Source of the DNA: Streptomyces shenzhenensis
Lineage (GTDB): Bacteria > Actinomycetota > Actinomycetes > Streptomycetales > Streptomycetaceae
Direction of reading: 5' to 3'
Length of the DNA: 64,000 nt
NCBI RefSeq assembly: GCF_021462265.1
Contig: NZ_JAJONF010000001.1
Coordinates: 248,001 to 312,000, forward strand
In this document: positions 25,612 through 33,510 of the stretch, piece by piece
Position numbering within the stretch: the stretch's first letter is position 1
Layout: each line of letters begins with the position of its first letter
Notes under the pieces: model-generated
Told to the model about the DNA's origin: nothing
What the model saw: only the letters and a program-made list of their open reading frames with translations
The model's database searches: none
Program-made: the position numbers and the translations under genes

Positions 25612-25917
25612 ATGGTCAGGTTGCCGCTCACCCCCGCCGAGGTAGAACGCGGACAGCGCCTTGGCGCCCTGCTCCGCCGAGCCCGGGGCTGCCGCTCGAT
25701 GCTGGACGTGGCGCTCGCTTCGCACATCTCGCCGGAAACTCTGCGGAAGATCGAATCCGGCCGGGTGGCTACCCCCGCCTTCCCGACCATTGCAGCGATC
25801 GCCGACACCCTCGGCCTGTCTCTTGACGCCGTCTGGGCCGAGATCAGCCAGGCGGAGCGAACCGTCGAGGATCAGTCGGCCCTGCCTGTCACGCGGCATC
25901 CATCGCTGGTTTCGTAA
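25612..25917 (+). CDS. XRE-family HTH transcriptional regulator
   Basis: 101 residues from ATG 25612; ATG 25603 would add three. The helix-turn-helix reads LGALLRRARGCRSMLDVALAS and ISPETLRKIESGRVATPAF, then IAAIADTLGLSLDAVWAE. Small single-domain regulators of this kind repress a neighbour. The only candidate target is the divergent methionine aminopeptidase. The likely start coincides with the predicted transcription start, so the mRNA may be leaderless. Confidence 0.85.
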   Translation: MVRLPLTPAEVERGQRLGALLRRARGCRSMLDVALASHISPETLRKIESGRVATPAFPTIAAIADTLGLSLDAVWAEISQAERTVEDQSALPVTRHPSLVS

Positions 25918-26330
25918 CACCCACTCCACGTGGAGTACGCATGAGCCGGTGAGCTTGTCCGTGGCCTCGCCAAGGTCACCGGCGCAGAGCTACCGGCGAA
26001 CGGCGATGTGCACGAGACCGGCCAGTGCGATCGCCACCGTGGCCCCGGGCGCCCAGGCCCTCGAAGCACCCCTCGACCTCCTGGCGAGCAAGCAGCCTCG
26101 GAGGAGCGCTGACTCCTGCCGGCGATGATGTGCCACCTGCTGCCGGGGCGTCAAAAAAACTTGGCACCCTCAAGTGATCAATGCGCCACCCACGGATGCG
26201 GGCAACCGGCGCTTGGTCAGGCTCTGCATGCGGCGACTCGCTCTCGTCCGGCGGGGCGGTGCGTCCGCGGCGGGGTGCGGTGCGTTGAGCTGCGGTGCGT
26301 GGGAGCGCTTGTGAAGATACGGGATCCGGG
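25918..26330. other. 413-bp gap with no recognisable gene
   Basis: No reading frame here carries a domain I recognise. A plus-strand stretch around 25950-26050 can be read as GELVRGLAKVTGAELPANGD, which looks protein-like but has no start, is soon lost, and may be part of a dead gene. GCGGTGCG/GGGTGCG direct repeats occur near 26255-26300. It separates the mobile graveyard from the following LysR gene. Confidence 0.5.
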
Positions 26331-27239
26331 TCAGCCGTGGCCCCGGCTCCGGACGACCTCCGCGGCTTCGAGGAGTGCGCCCAAGACGGTGCGCACAGCC
26401 CGGCGGGCCGTGCGCTCGGGGCGGTGGAGCACGTCGATGTGGCGGTGCGCCTCGATGCCGTCGAGCGGTCTGAGGGTGACGCCCGGGTGCGGGCGGGACG
26501 TCCAGCGGGGCATCAGAGCGACTCCGCCGCCCGCGGCGACCACCTCGGCGACCACGGCGATCTCGTTGACGCGATGGACGATGTCGACGCCGCGCCCGGC
26601 CGCCGCCGCGATGGCCTCGACCGTGGCCAGCAGGGGGAAGCCGTCGTGCACGGTGATCCAGGGCTGCTCGACGACGTCGTGCGCGGTCAGGGCGGGCCGC
26701 GCGGCCAGCGGATGGCCGACGGGCAGGGCGATGTCGAGCGGTTCGCGCAGCAGCGGGGTGGCCGTGGCGGTCCGGGGCCAGGGCGGGGCGTGGTCCAGAC
26801 GGTGTGCCAGAACCAGGTCGTAGGCGCGGGTCAGGGGCGGGAAGCCGGCCTGGGCCACGTCCTCGTCGTGAAGGGCGAGCCGAGGGGATCCCGGCCCGCT
26901 CAGCCGTCTCAGCAGCAAGGGGTAGAACGCGGCGGCCCCGCTGTGGAAGGCCGCGACCGACACCGTGCCGTCGGGTTCGTCGACGTACGCGTCGATGCTG
27001 TGGCGGGCCCGGGCCAGTGCCGTCTCGACGCCGATCGCCGCGTCCGCCAGGGCCTGTCCGGCCGGCGTGAGGACCAGCCGGCGTCCGGCCCGCTCGGTGA
27101 GCGGGACCGGGATCGAGCGCTGGAGCAGGCGCAGTTGCTGCGAGATCGCCGAGGGGGTCACCCGCAGCGCCTCGGCGACCGCCGTGACACTGCCCAGTTC
27201 GCCCAGCTCCCGCAGGACCCGCAGCTGCCGTTCGTCCAC
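26331..27239 (-). CDS. LysR-family transcriptional regulator
   Basis: 302 residues. The N-terminal winged helix begins MDERQLRVLRELGELGSVTA and continues ALRVTPSAISQQLRLLQRS, ERAGRRLVLTPAG. The periplasmic-binding-like effector domain includes VSVAAFHSGAAAFYPLLLRRL and DIALPVGHPLAARPALTAHDV. Divergent from an EamA transporter, with a palindrome that obeys T-N11-A in the 81-bp gap, so it should control that exporter. Effector unknown. Confidence 0.9.
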   Translation of the reverse strand: MDERQLRVLRELGELGSVTAVAEALRVTPSAISQQLRLLQRSIPVPLTERAGRRLVLTPAGQALADAAIGVETALARARHSIDAYVDEPDGTVSVAAFHSGAAAFYPLLLRRLSGPGSPRLALHDEDVAQAGFPPLTRAYDLVLAHRLDHAPPWPRTATATPLLREPLDIALPVGHPLAARPALTAHDVVEQPWITVHDGFPLLATVEAIAAAAGRGVDIVHRVNEIAVVAEVVAAGGGVALMPRWTSRPHPGVTLRPLDGIEAHRHIDVLHRPERTARRAVRTVLGALLEAAEVVRSRGHG

Positions 27240-27247
27240 GGTGTCAG

Positions 27248-27262
27248 TGTAGCTCTGCTACA
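27248..27262. promoter_or_regulatory. 15-bp palindrome, probable LysR operator
   Basis: TGTAGC-TCT-GCTACA has perfect 6-bp arms, 9 bp upstream of the LysR start and 58 bp upstream of the transporter ATG. T27250-N11-A27262 fits the family rule. Such a close position suggests autorepression. Confidence 0.65.
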
Positions 27263-27320
27263 GGATCGTTTGAGAAGGTGGTCGTTTACTTCAACGGGCA
27301 GGTCGTGGATCGTGAACGGC

Positions 27321-28268
27321 ATGCCGACCAGCCGCCGCATCGACGTGGTGCTCCTGGCCGTCGCCGTCGTCTGGGGCTCCAGCTATCTGACGGCGAAGAC
27401 CGCCACGGACGCCCTGCCCGTCCCGACCGTCCTCTTCGTTCGCTACGCCGTCGCCGCACTCGCCTGCGCGGCCGTACCGCGCCGGCGCGGTGGCCCGGCC
27501 GCTGGTCCCACCGGGGGCCTGACCCGGGACGAGAAGGCGTACGGCTGTCTGCTCGGGCTCACCCAGGCCGCCGTCCTCGTCCTGGAGACGTACGGTGTCG
27601 CCCACACCAGCGCCGGGAACGCGGGCCTGATCATCAGCCTCACCCTGGTCCTCACCCCGGTCCTGGACCGGGTCGCCCTGCCGGGCAGGTTCTTCCTCGC
27701 CGCCGGGGTCTGCATGGCGGGCGTCGGACTGCTCGTCTCCGGCAACGGGCTGCGCACTCCCGGCACCGGTGATCTGCTGATGCTCGCGGCGGCCGTGGTC
27801 CGCGCCGGCCATGTGGTGCTGGTCGGCCGGGTGACCGCCGGCCGGGCCCTGCGCCCGCTGCAGCTGACCGCCGTACAGTGCGCCGTCGGCGCCGCCCTCT
27901 TCCTGCTGCCCGCGGCCCCCGGGCTGCCGGCCCTCGCCCGGACCGGCGCCGCCACCTGGGCCCAGCTCCTCTATCTGGCCCTCTTCTGCGGCCTGTTCGC
28001 CTTCCTCGCCCAGACCTGGGCGGTCCAGCACACCTCCGCAACCCGGGCCGGACTGCTGCTGGGCACCGAACCGGTGTGGGCCCTGCTGGTCGGCACCGGC
28101 CTCGGCGGCGAGCGGCTCACCGCTCTTTCCGTCCTGGGGGCCGCACTCGTCGTCACGGGGACGTACTGGGGCCAGTCCGTCGAACGCGCCCATCGCCGGC
28201 TCGCGCCGGTGGCGGCGGACAAGGGCGTCCCGCGGAGTGCCGGTACGGGCGTCTCACGGGTGCGTTAA
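27321..28268 (+). CDS. EamA/DMT-family transporter
   Basis: 315 residues with ten hydrophobic segments. It opens RIDVVLLAVAVVWGSSYLTAK, the usual N-terminal EamA helix, followed by LPVPTVLFVRYAVAALACA, and has a second repeat ending LLLGTEPVWALLVGTGL and GERLTALSVLGAALVV. Drug/metabolite exporters of this type often lie beside a LysR gene. ATG 27321 is used; GTG 27312 is an alternative three codons upstream. It is 196 bp upstream of the YfhO operon, same strand. Confidence 0.88.
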   Translation: MPTSRRIDVVLLAVAVVWGSSYLTAKTATDALPVPTVLFVRYAVAALACAAVPRRRGGPAAGPTGGLTRDEKAYGCLLGLTQAAVLVLETYGVAHTSAGNAGLIISLTLVLTPVLDRVALPGRFFLAAGVCMAGVGLLVSGNGLRTPGTGDLLMLAAAVVRAGHVVLVGRVTAGRALRPLQLTAVQCAVGAALFLLPAAPGLPALARTGAATWAQLLYLALFCGLFAFLAQTWAVQHTSATRAGLLLGTEPVWALLVGTGLGGERLTALSVLGAALVVTGTYWGQSVERAHRRLAPVAADKGVPRSAGTGVSRVR

Positions 28269-28362
28269 CCTGCAAATCATTTTCCGGAAATCTTTTGTTT
28301 CCGTTGATGTAGTGAATTCTTTCCCATAGCGGCGCGCGGATTCGGAATGCTATTGATTACTT

Positions 28363-28446
28363 AACGGGCGTGGCACAACCATCAGGAACCTCTTCCCGTC
28401 TAAGTCGGCGAAACACCGACTTGCGGGGAGTGACGACCCCGTTTTT
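28363..28446 (+). ncRNA. Structured leader with terminator hairpin before the YfhO gene: attenuator or small RNA candidate
   Basis: In order: ACGGG (28363) pairing with CCCGT (28395-28399); a perfect stem AAGTCGG-loop-CCGACTT (28402-28422); and CGGGG-8 nt-CCCCG (28424-28441) followed by TTTTT (28442-28446). That is a classic intrinsic terminator, rare in Streptomyces, ending only 18 bases before the ATG at 28465. Upstream (28280-28360) is unusually AT-rich and could hold the promoter. Either a cis-acting attenuator or riboswitch, or a small RNA terminated before the gene. I could not match it to a known riboswitch class. Confidence 0.45.
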
Positions 28447-28464
28447 ATCTGGGGGCCGAACAGA

Positions 28465-31101
28465 ATGAATCGCACCACGCCGGCCGGGCGCGAACAGGAG
28501 GCGAGACCGGCAGCGGGCGAGAAGGAACGGGAAACCGTCCCGGCGAAATGGGGGAGCGCCGATCCGCGGGCGGCCGCCGCGCTGCTCGCGGCACTTCTCG
28601 CCACCCTGGTGTTCTGCGCCGCCGACGTGATCGCCCGCAGCTACCCGTTCGGGCCCCGCACCCGCAGCGTCAACGACCTCGGCAACCAGTACGTGCCCTT
28701 CCACGCCCACCTGTGGGACCTGCTGCACGGCAGGGCCGACGGCGGGCTCCTCGTCAACTGGCAGTCCGGCTACGGCTCCAGTTTCCTGCCGGACCTCGGC
28801 ACCTACGTCAGCAGCCCGTTCGCGCTGCTGGTCGCGGTCTTCCCGCGTGACGAGATCGACCTCGCGGTGTACGTGATCACCGTGCTGAAGACGGCGGTCG
28901 CCGGCGCCGCCATGGCCTGGCTGCTGATGAGCCTGCGCCGGGGCCGCTGGTGGGCGGCCGGCCTGCTGGGCGCCTCCTACGCCCTGTGCGGCTGGACCCT
29001 CGCACTCGCCGCGTTCAACCCGATGTGGCTCGACGGCCTGATCGCACTGCCGCTGCTCTGCCTGGTCGGCGAGTGGGCGACGGCCGGCCGGCACCCGGTG
29101 CCCGGGGCCCTGGTCGTGGCGCTCGCCTGGATCGCCAACTTCTACACCGCCTACATGGCGACCCTCGGCGCCGCCCTGGTGCTGCTGCTCCGGCTGGTGC
29201 TCGCCGAACTGCCGTGGCGGCGCGCCCTGGCGGTGGCGGGCCGGGCCGCGGTGACCGTCGCGCTCGGCATCGGGCTGGCCGCGCCGCTGGTGATCGTCGT
29301 GTACTCCGGCACCAAGCACGCGTACCCGGGCCGCGAGGGCCACTTCGCACCGGTGAGCACCGGGGACCTGCTGGCCCGGCTGCTGCCGACGACCTACAGC
29401 TACGGATCGCCGGCCGTCTACGTCGGCATCACCGCGCTGGTGCTCGCCCTCGCCCTGCCCTTCCACCGGCGGGTCCCGGTCCGGGTGCGGGCCGGCTGGA
29501 CGGCATTGGTGCTCGCGGTGGCACTGTCGCTCCAGTGGGCGCCCACCAGCCTGGCCTGGCACGCCTTCGCCGTCCCGAACGGCAGCTTCTACCGGCAGGC
29601 CTTCGTGCTCTGCGCCCTGCTGGTCATCGCCGCGTGGCACGCCCTGGCCTACGGGCTGCCGGACCGGCGGGCACTCGGCGCGGCCGCCGTCCTGCTGGCC
29701 CTGATCGCCGCCGTCGCGAGCCGCAGCCCACTGACCCGGCACCACAGCCACCACACCTGGCCGGTGGTGCTGCTCGCGGTCGCGGGCACGCTCGGCGGAC
29801 TCGCCCTGCTCGGCCTCAGGAACGCCAGGCCCGCGCTGGCAGGCCTGGCGGTGGCACTGCTGATCGGCGCGCAGTTCGGCGAGTCCGCGGCCACCGCGGC
29901 CGTGGCCACCGGGACGCGGCTCGGCCAGATGGACGACTACGCGCCCTGGGGGGAGCGTCAGCAGAAGGAGGCGGACGCGGTCGCGAGCGCCGACGCCTGG
30001 CCCGCGTACCGCACCGAACCCGGCCGCGACCAGACCGTCGCCAACGACCCCATGCTGGTGGGCGGCCAGGGCTCCCAGTACTACAGCAGCCTCACCGCCG
30101 ACGTCCTCAGCCGCACCCTCACCGCGCTCGGTGACGGCTGGTCCTCGCGCGGCCGCAGCCTGCAGTCCCTCGACAACCCGGTCACCGACGCCGTCTTCTC
30201 GGTGGGCGCCCGGGTGCACAACCCGCCGGACCCGCACCAGAAATGGCTGCCCCAGGGCGGCGGCCCGTCCACCGTCACCCGCGAGGACGTACCACCGCTG
30301 GTGACGGTGCGGCCCACCGCCGCGCACTCCACGCCCGCCTCCTTCGGCCCCTCGCCGTACCGCAACCAGGAACTCCTGCTCGGCGCCCGCGTCTACACCC
30401 TGCCCCGCACCACCTTCAGCGGCGCGCGCAAAGGGAACGCGGACCGGGGCCTGCTGGTCGACGGAGCGATGCGGATCACCGCCCGGTGCCGGCCCGGGAG
30501 TTCGGTCTTCCTGTGGGCGCCGCACTTCTCCGGTACCGCCCAGCTCGCGGGCGGCGAGCGCAGGCTGTTCCGGTCCGACGCCAAGACCACGAAGATCGCC
30601 GCGATGCAGCCGCTCGGCAGGGCGGGCGCCGCGGGGCAGGTCCGGATCCGTCTCGAACCCGACCGGCTCAGCCACGTCCCGGCGCGGGGCGCGGTCGGCT
30701 GCCTCGACACCGCGCGACTGCGCATCGCCGTGCAGCACCTGAAGTCCACCGGCGCGACCAAGGTGACCGTCTCCGACGGCACCGTGCACGCCCAGCTGCC
30801 CGCCGGCAGCAGGGGGACCGCCGTCGTGGCCGTGCCGCGGATCGCCGGCTGGCGCTGCTCCGCCGGCGGCGCCGAGGCCCCGGCGGGCGAGTTCCACGGC
30901 CTGATCGCCGTCCCGCTGAACGGCTCCGCCACCAGCCTCACCTGCACCTTCCACCCGCCCGGACTGCGTCTGGGCACCGCGGTCGGCGGGGCCTCGCTGC
31001 TGGCCCTGGTCCTCATCGGCGCCGTCCCGGCCGTACGCCGCAGATCCGCCACCCGCCCCGGCGAGCGCACGACCACCGCTCGCACGACCACCGCTCACTG
31101 A
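28465..31101 (+). CDS. YfhO-family multi-spanning membrane protein, putative polyprenyl-linked glycosyltransferase
   Basis: 878 residues. After a charged N-terminal tail come about a dozen membrane helices (residues about 35-480), with conserved early motifs RSVNDLGNQYVPFHAHLWDLL, WQSGYGSSFLPDLGTYVSSPF and the acidic LAAFNPMWLDGLIALPLL. A large extracytoplasmic C-terminal domain follows (about 490-840), then one last helix. YfhO proteins are GT-C-like enzymes that glycosylate wall polymers such as lipoteichoic acid, using lipid-linked sugar. The two downstream genes (GT2 and GtrA) are the expected suppliers and flippers. The start ATG lacks a strong ribosome-binding site. Confidence 0.85.
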   Translation: MNRTTPAGREQEARPAAGEKERETVPAKWGSADPRAAAALLAALLATLVFCAADVIARSYPFGPRTRSVNDLGNQYVPFHAHLWDLLHGRADGGLLVNWQSGYGSSFLPDLGTYVSSPFALLVAVFPRDEIDLAVYVITVLKTAVAGAAMAWLLMSLRRGRWWAAGLLGASYALCGWTLALAAFNPMWLDGLIALPLLCLVGEWATAGRHPVPGALVVALAWIANFYTAYMATLGAALVLLLRLVLAELPWRRALAVAGRAAVTVALGIGLAAPLVIVVYSGTKHAYPGREGHFAPVSTGDLLARLLPTTYSYGSPAVYVGITALVLALALPFHRRVPVRVRAGWTALVLAVALSLQWAPTSLAWHAFAVPNGSFYRQAFVLCALLVIAAWHALAYGLPDRRALGAAAVLLALIAAVASRSPLTRHHSHHTWPVVLLAVAGTLGGLALLGLRNARPALAGLAVALLIGAQFGESAATAAVATGTRLGQMDDYAPWGERQQKEADAVASADAWPAYRTEPGRDQTVANDPMLVGGQGSQYYSSLTADVLSRTLTALGDGWSSRGRSLQSLDNPVTDAVFSVGARVHNPPDPHQKWLPQGGGPSTVTREDVPPLVTVRPTAAHSTPASFGPSPYRNQELLLGARVYTLPRTTFSGARKGNADRGLLVDGAMRITARCRPGSSVFLWAPHFSGTAQLAGGERRLFRSDAKTTKIAAMQPLGRAGAAGQVRIRLEPDRLSHVPARGAVGCLDTARLRIAVQHLKSTGATKVTVSDGTVHAQLPAGSRGTAVVAVPRIAGWRCSAGGAEAPAGEFHGLIAVPLNGSATSLTCTFHPPGLRLGTAVGGASLLALVLIGAVPAVRRRSATRPGERTTTARTTTAH

Positions 31102-31124
31102 CCCGCCTCCAGGGGGAGGAACCC

Positions 31125-32099
31125 ATGCTGATATCGATCGTCGCGCCCTGTTACAACGAGGAAGACGTCATAGAGCGCTTCCACGAGCAGGTCCAGAAGA
31201 TCGCCAACGAACTCCTCCCGCTCGGCCACGACATGGAGTTCGTGTACGTCGACGACGGCAGCCGCGACCGCACGCTGACCCTGCTCAGCAGGATCGCCGA
31301 CCGCGACTCACGCGTCCGGTACGTCTCCTTCAGCCGCAACTTCGGCAAGGAGGCGGCCCTGCTGGCCGGGCTGAAGCATGCCACCGGCGACGCCGTGGTC
31401 GTCATGGACGCCGACCTCCAGCATCCGCCGGAACTCATCAAGCGCATGGTCGAACTGCGCGGCGAGGGCTACGACCAGGTCATCGCCAGGCGCACCCGGC
31501 AGGGCGACCGCTTCACCCGCACTCTCACCGCCCGCCTCTACTACCGGCTCATCAACCGGATGGTCGACATCGAACTCGTCGACGGTGTGGGCGACTTCCG
31601 GCTGATGTCGCGCCGGGTGGTGGACGCGGTCGTGGACCTCACCGAGTACAACCGGTTCTCCAAGGGCCTGTTCGCCTGGGTCGGCTTCCCCTCCACCACC
31701 TTCGAGTACGAGAACGCGGTGCGCGAGCACGGCAGCAGCTCCTGGTCGTTCCGCAGCCTGCTCAACTACGGCCTCGACGGCCTGCTCTCCTTCAACAACC
31801 GCCCGCTGCGCGCCGCGCTCTACCTCGGCATGACCCTGCTGGCGCTGGCCGGTGTGTACACGGCGTGGATCGTGGGCGCCGCGATGATCAACGGTGTGCA
31901 GACGCCCGGCTATGTCACCATCATTACAGCCGTCACCGCCCTGGCCGGGGTGCAGATGATCATGCTCGGGGTCATCGGCGAGTACACCGGCCGGATCTAC
32001 TACGAGGTCAAGGGGCGCCCGCACTTCCTGGTGAAGGCGACGAACGTGGATCGAGCGGACAGCCGCACCCGCGGCACGACGAAGGACCTCATTCCCTGA
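31125..32099 (+). CDS. GT2 glycosyltransferase, polyprenyl-phosphate sugar synthase (GtrB/DPM-like)
   Basis: 324 residues. GT-A fold with VAPCYNEEDVIERF, FVYVDDGSRDRTL, the metal-binding VVVMDADLQHPPELI, and GVGDFRLMSRRVVDAV. Two C-terminal membrane helices (around 232-290) match the GtrB/CsbB subtype, which transfers a sugar from a nucleotide donor onto undecaprenyl phosphate on the cytoplasmic face. GGGGGAGGA precedes ATG 31125, 24 bp after the YfhO stop. Its stop overlaps the GtrA start (TGATG). The product lipid would be the YfhO donor. Confidence 0.92.
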   Translation: MLISIVAPCYNEEDVIERFHEQVQKIANELLPLGHDMEFVYVDDGSRDRTLTLLSRIADRDSRVRYVSFSRNFGKEAALLAGLKHATGDAVVVMDADLQHPPELIKRMVELRGEGYDQVIARRTRQGDRFTRTLTARLYYRLINRMVDIELVDGVGDFRLMSRRVVDAVVDLTEYNRFSKGLFAWVGFPSTTFEYENAVREHGSSSWSFRSLLNYGLDGLLSFNNRPLRAALYLGMTLLALAGVYTAWIVGAAMINGVQTPGYVTIITAVTALAGVQMIMLGVIGEYTGRIYYEVKGRPHFLVKATNVDRADSRTRGTTKDLIP

Positions 32100-32524
32100 T
32101 GCCGAACGCCCTGTCGACCGCCACTGAACCCGCCACCCGTCCGATATCGGGGCAGATCATCACCTTCGCACTGGTGGGCGTCGTCAACACGGCGACGTAC
32201 TACGGCCTTTACCTGCTTTTTCTGAGGTATTTGCCGTATCTGGCCGCGCATGTTTTCGCTTTTCTCCTGAGCATGATCGGCTCGTTCTTCCTCAATGCGC
32301 GGTTCACTTACCGGACGCGTCCGACCTGGCGGAAATTCCTGCTGTTCCCGCTGACCAACGCCACCAATTTCGTGATCACCACGGTGGGTGTGTACGTGAT
32401 CGTCGACGTGCTGCACGTGGGCAGCCACTTCGCCCCGCTGCTGGCGTCGGCGACGGCGATTCCGGTGACGTTCGTCGTCTCCCGCTGGGTGATGCTGCCC
32501 CGGCCGGACGCGGTGCGCGGCTGA
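32099..32524 (+). CDS. GtrA-family membrane protein, putative lipid-linked-sugar flippase
   Basis: 141 residues, four membrane helices with the GtrA pattern: ITFALVGVVNTATYYGLYLLF, AAHVFAFLLSMIGSFFLNARF(T)YR, and a C-terminal pair ending PVTFVVSRWVML. GtrA proteins are thought to flip polyprenyl-phosphate sugars across the membrane. The start ATG shares one base with the GT2 stop, so the genes are tightly coupled. It is the last gene of the YfhO-GT2-GtrA operon and converges on the IclR gene. Confidence 0.9.
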   Translation: MPNALSTATEPATRPISGQIITFALVGVVNTATYYGLYLLFLRYLPYLAAHVFAFLLSMIGSFFLNARFTYRTRPTWRKFLLFPLTNATNFVITTVGVYVIVDVLHVGSHFAPLLASATAIPVTFVVSRWVMLPRPDAVRG

Positions 32525-32539
32525 CCGTTCGCGCGGGTC

Positions 32540-33346
32540 TCAGCGCGCGATCTCGACGGTCTCCAGCGGCCGGTCCTGCCAGGCCGCCCGGTCGGCGCTG
32601 ATGGCGCTCGCGGCCCGCAGCAGCAGCGGCAGGTGATGCCCGACGAGGGTGTCCATGGAGGTCTCGGCGGCGTGGGCGTTGACGTTGACGGCGGCGACCA
32701 CCTTCCCGTCCCCGTCCCGCAGGGGCGCGGCGACCGAGCGGATGCCCAGTGCCAGGTCCTCGTCGGTGACCGCCCAGCCCTTGGCCCGTACGTCGCGCAA
32801 CGCGGCGTCGATCTCGTCCCGCCCCGGCGTCCAGCGCGGGGTGATGCCCGAACGGCTCGGCTCCGCCAGCGTCCGGTCCAGTTCGCCGGGGGAGAGTGCG
32901 GCCAGCAGGACCTTGCCGAGCGAGGTCTGCAGCGCCGGGAACCGGGTGCCGATCGTGACGGCCAGCGTCACCAGCTTCGGCACCGCGACCCGGGCGACGT
33001 AGACGATGTCGGAGCCGTCCAGCTGCGCGATCGAGCAGGACTCGCCGGTCTGCGCGACCAGCTCCCGCAGGTGCGGCCGGGCCAGCTCCCACAGGTTCGT
33101 CGAACCGATGTAGGCCATCCCCAGATCCAGCACCCGGGGCGTGAGCGAGAACCCGCGCTCCTCGGAGCGGACATAGCCGAGCTCCGTGAGCGTGATGAGG
33201 ATCCGCCGGGCGGTGGGCCGGGCCAGGCCGGTGACGGCCGCGATCTCGCTGAGCGTCAACGAGGAGGTGCCGGGCGGGAAGCAGCGCAGCACGTCCAGCC
33301 CTCGGGCCAGGGCCTCGATGAACTCGGGATTTCCGTCTCGACGCAT
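32540..33346 (-). CDS. IclR-family transcriptional regulator of the ring-cleavage operon
   Basis: 268 residues. The N-terminal winged helix is FIEALARGLDVLRCFPPG, LTLSEIAAVTGLARPTARRIL; the C-terminal ligand domain has SCSIAQLDGSDIVYVARVAVP, LQTSLGKVLLAALSPGEL and LALGIRSVAAPLRDGDGKVVAAVNVNAHA. The sequence style is that of PcaR/PobR-type regulators of aromatic catabolism. It is divergent from the dioxygenase operon, with a 30-bp palindrome between. The inducer is presumably a pathway intermediate. No strong ribosome-binding site is visible. Confidence 0.9.
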   Translation of the reverse strand: MRRDGNPEFIEALARGLDVLRCFPPGTSSLTLSEIAAVTGLARPTARRILITLTELGYVRSEERGFSLTPRVLDLGMAYIGSTNLWELARPHLRELVAQTGESCSIAQLDGSDIVYVARVAVPKLVTLAVTIGTRFPALQTSLGKVLLAALSPGELDRTLAEPSRSGITPRWTPGRDEIDAALRDVRAKGWAVTDEDLALGIRSVAAPLRDGDGKVVAAVNVNAHAAETSMDTLVGHHLPLLLRAASAISADRAAWQDRPLETVEIAR

Positions 33347-33452
33347 GACGCCAGGCTAGCGGAACGGACATCGGTCCGGCTGCCCCGCGCTGTCCTCATC
33401 TGGGTCATCGGTGCGGAGAGCTTGCCCTGGGCCCCGGACCGCTGCATGATGA

Positions 33453-33482
33453 CCGCTGTGCGGACGAGTGTCCGCACAGCGG
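33453..33482. promoter_or_regulatory. 30-bp palindrome, probable IclR operator
   Basis: Perfect 13-bp arms CCGCTGTGCGGAC and GTCCGCACAGCGG flank GAGT. It ends 28 bp before the dioxygenase ATG and 107 bp before the regulator ATG, so it most likely covers the promoter of the catabolic operon. Confidence 0.75.
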
Positions 33483-33510
33483 CGTAGGGGCCGAATCAAG
33501 GAGGATTCCC

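Noticed and set aside
25943-26110. Short coding-looking stretch GELVRGLAKVTG
   Set aside because: No start codon, no family match and rapid loss of frame; left as an unassigned gap.
26295-27322. Long open frame running antisense through the LysR gene into the EamA gene
   Set aside because: It is the complement of a clear LysR protein and shows GC-driven, low-complexity Arg/Gly/Ala composition; only the part from 27321 is the real EamA gene.
28357-31098. 913-codon minus-strand open frame opposite the YfhO gene
   Set aside because: Composition is shadow-like (Gly, Arg, Ala, Gln runs) with no domain; the plus strand encodes a coherent membrane protein.
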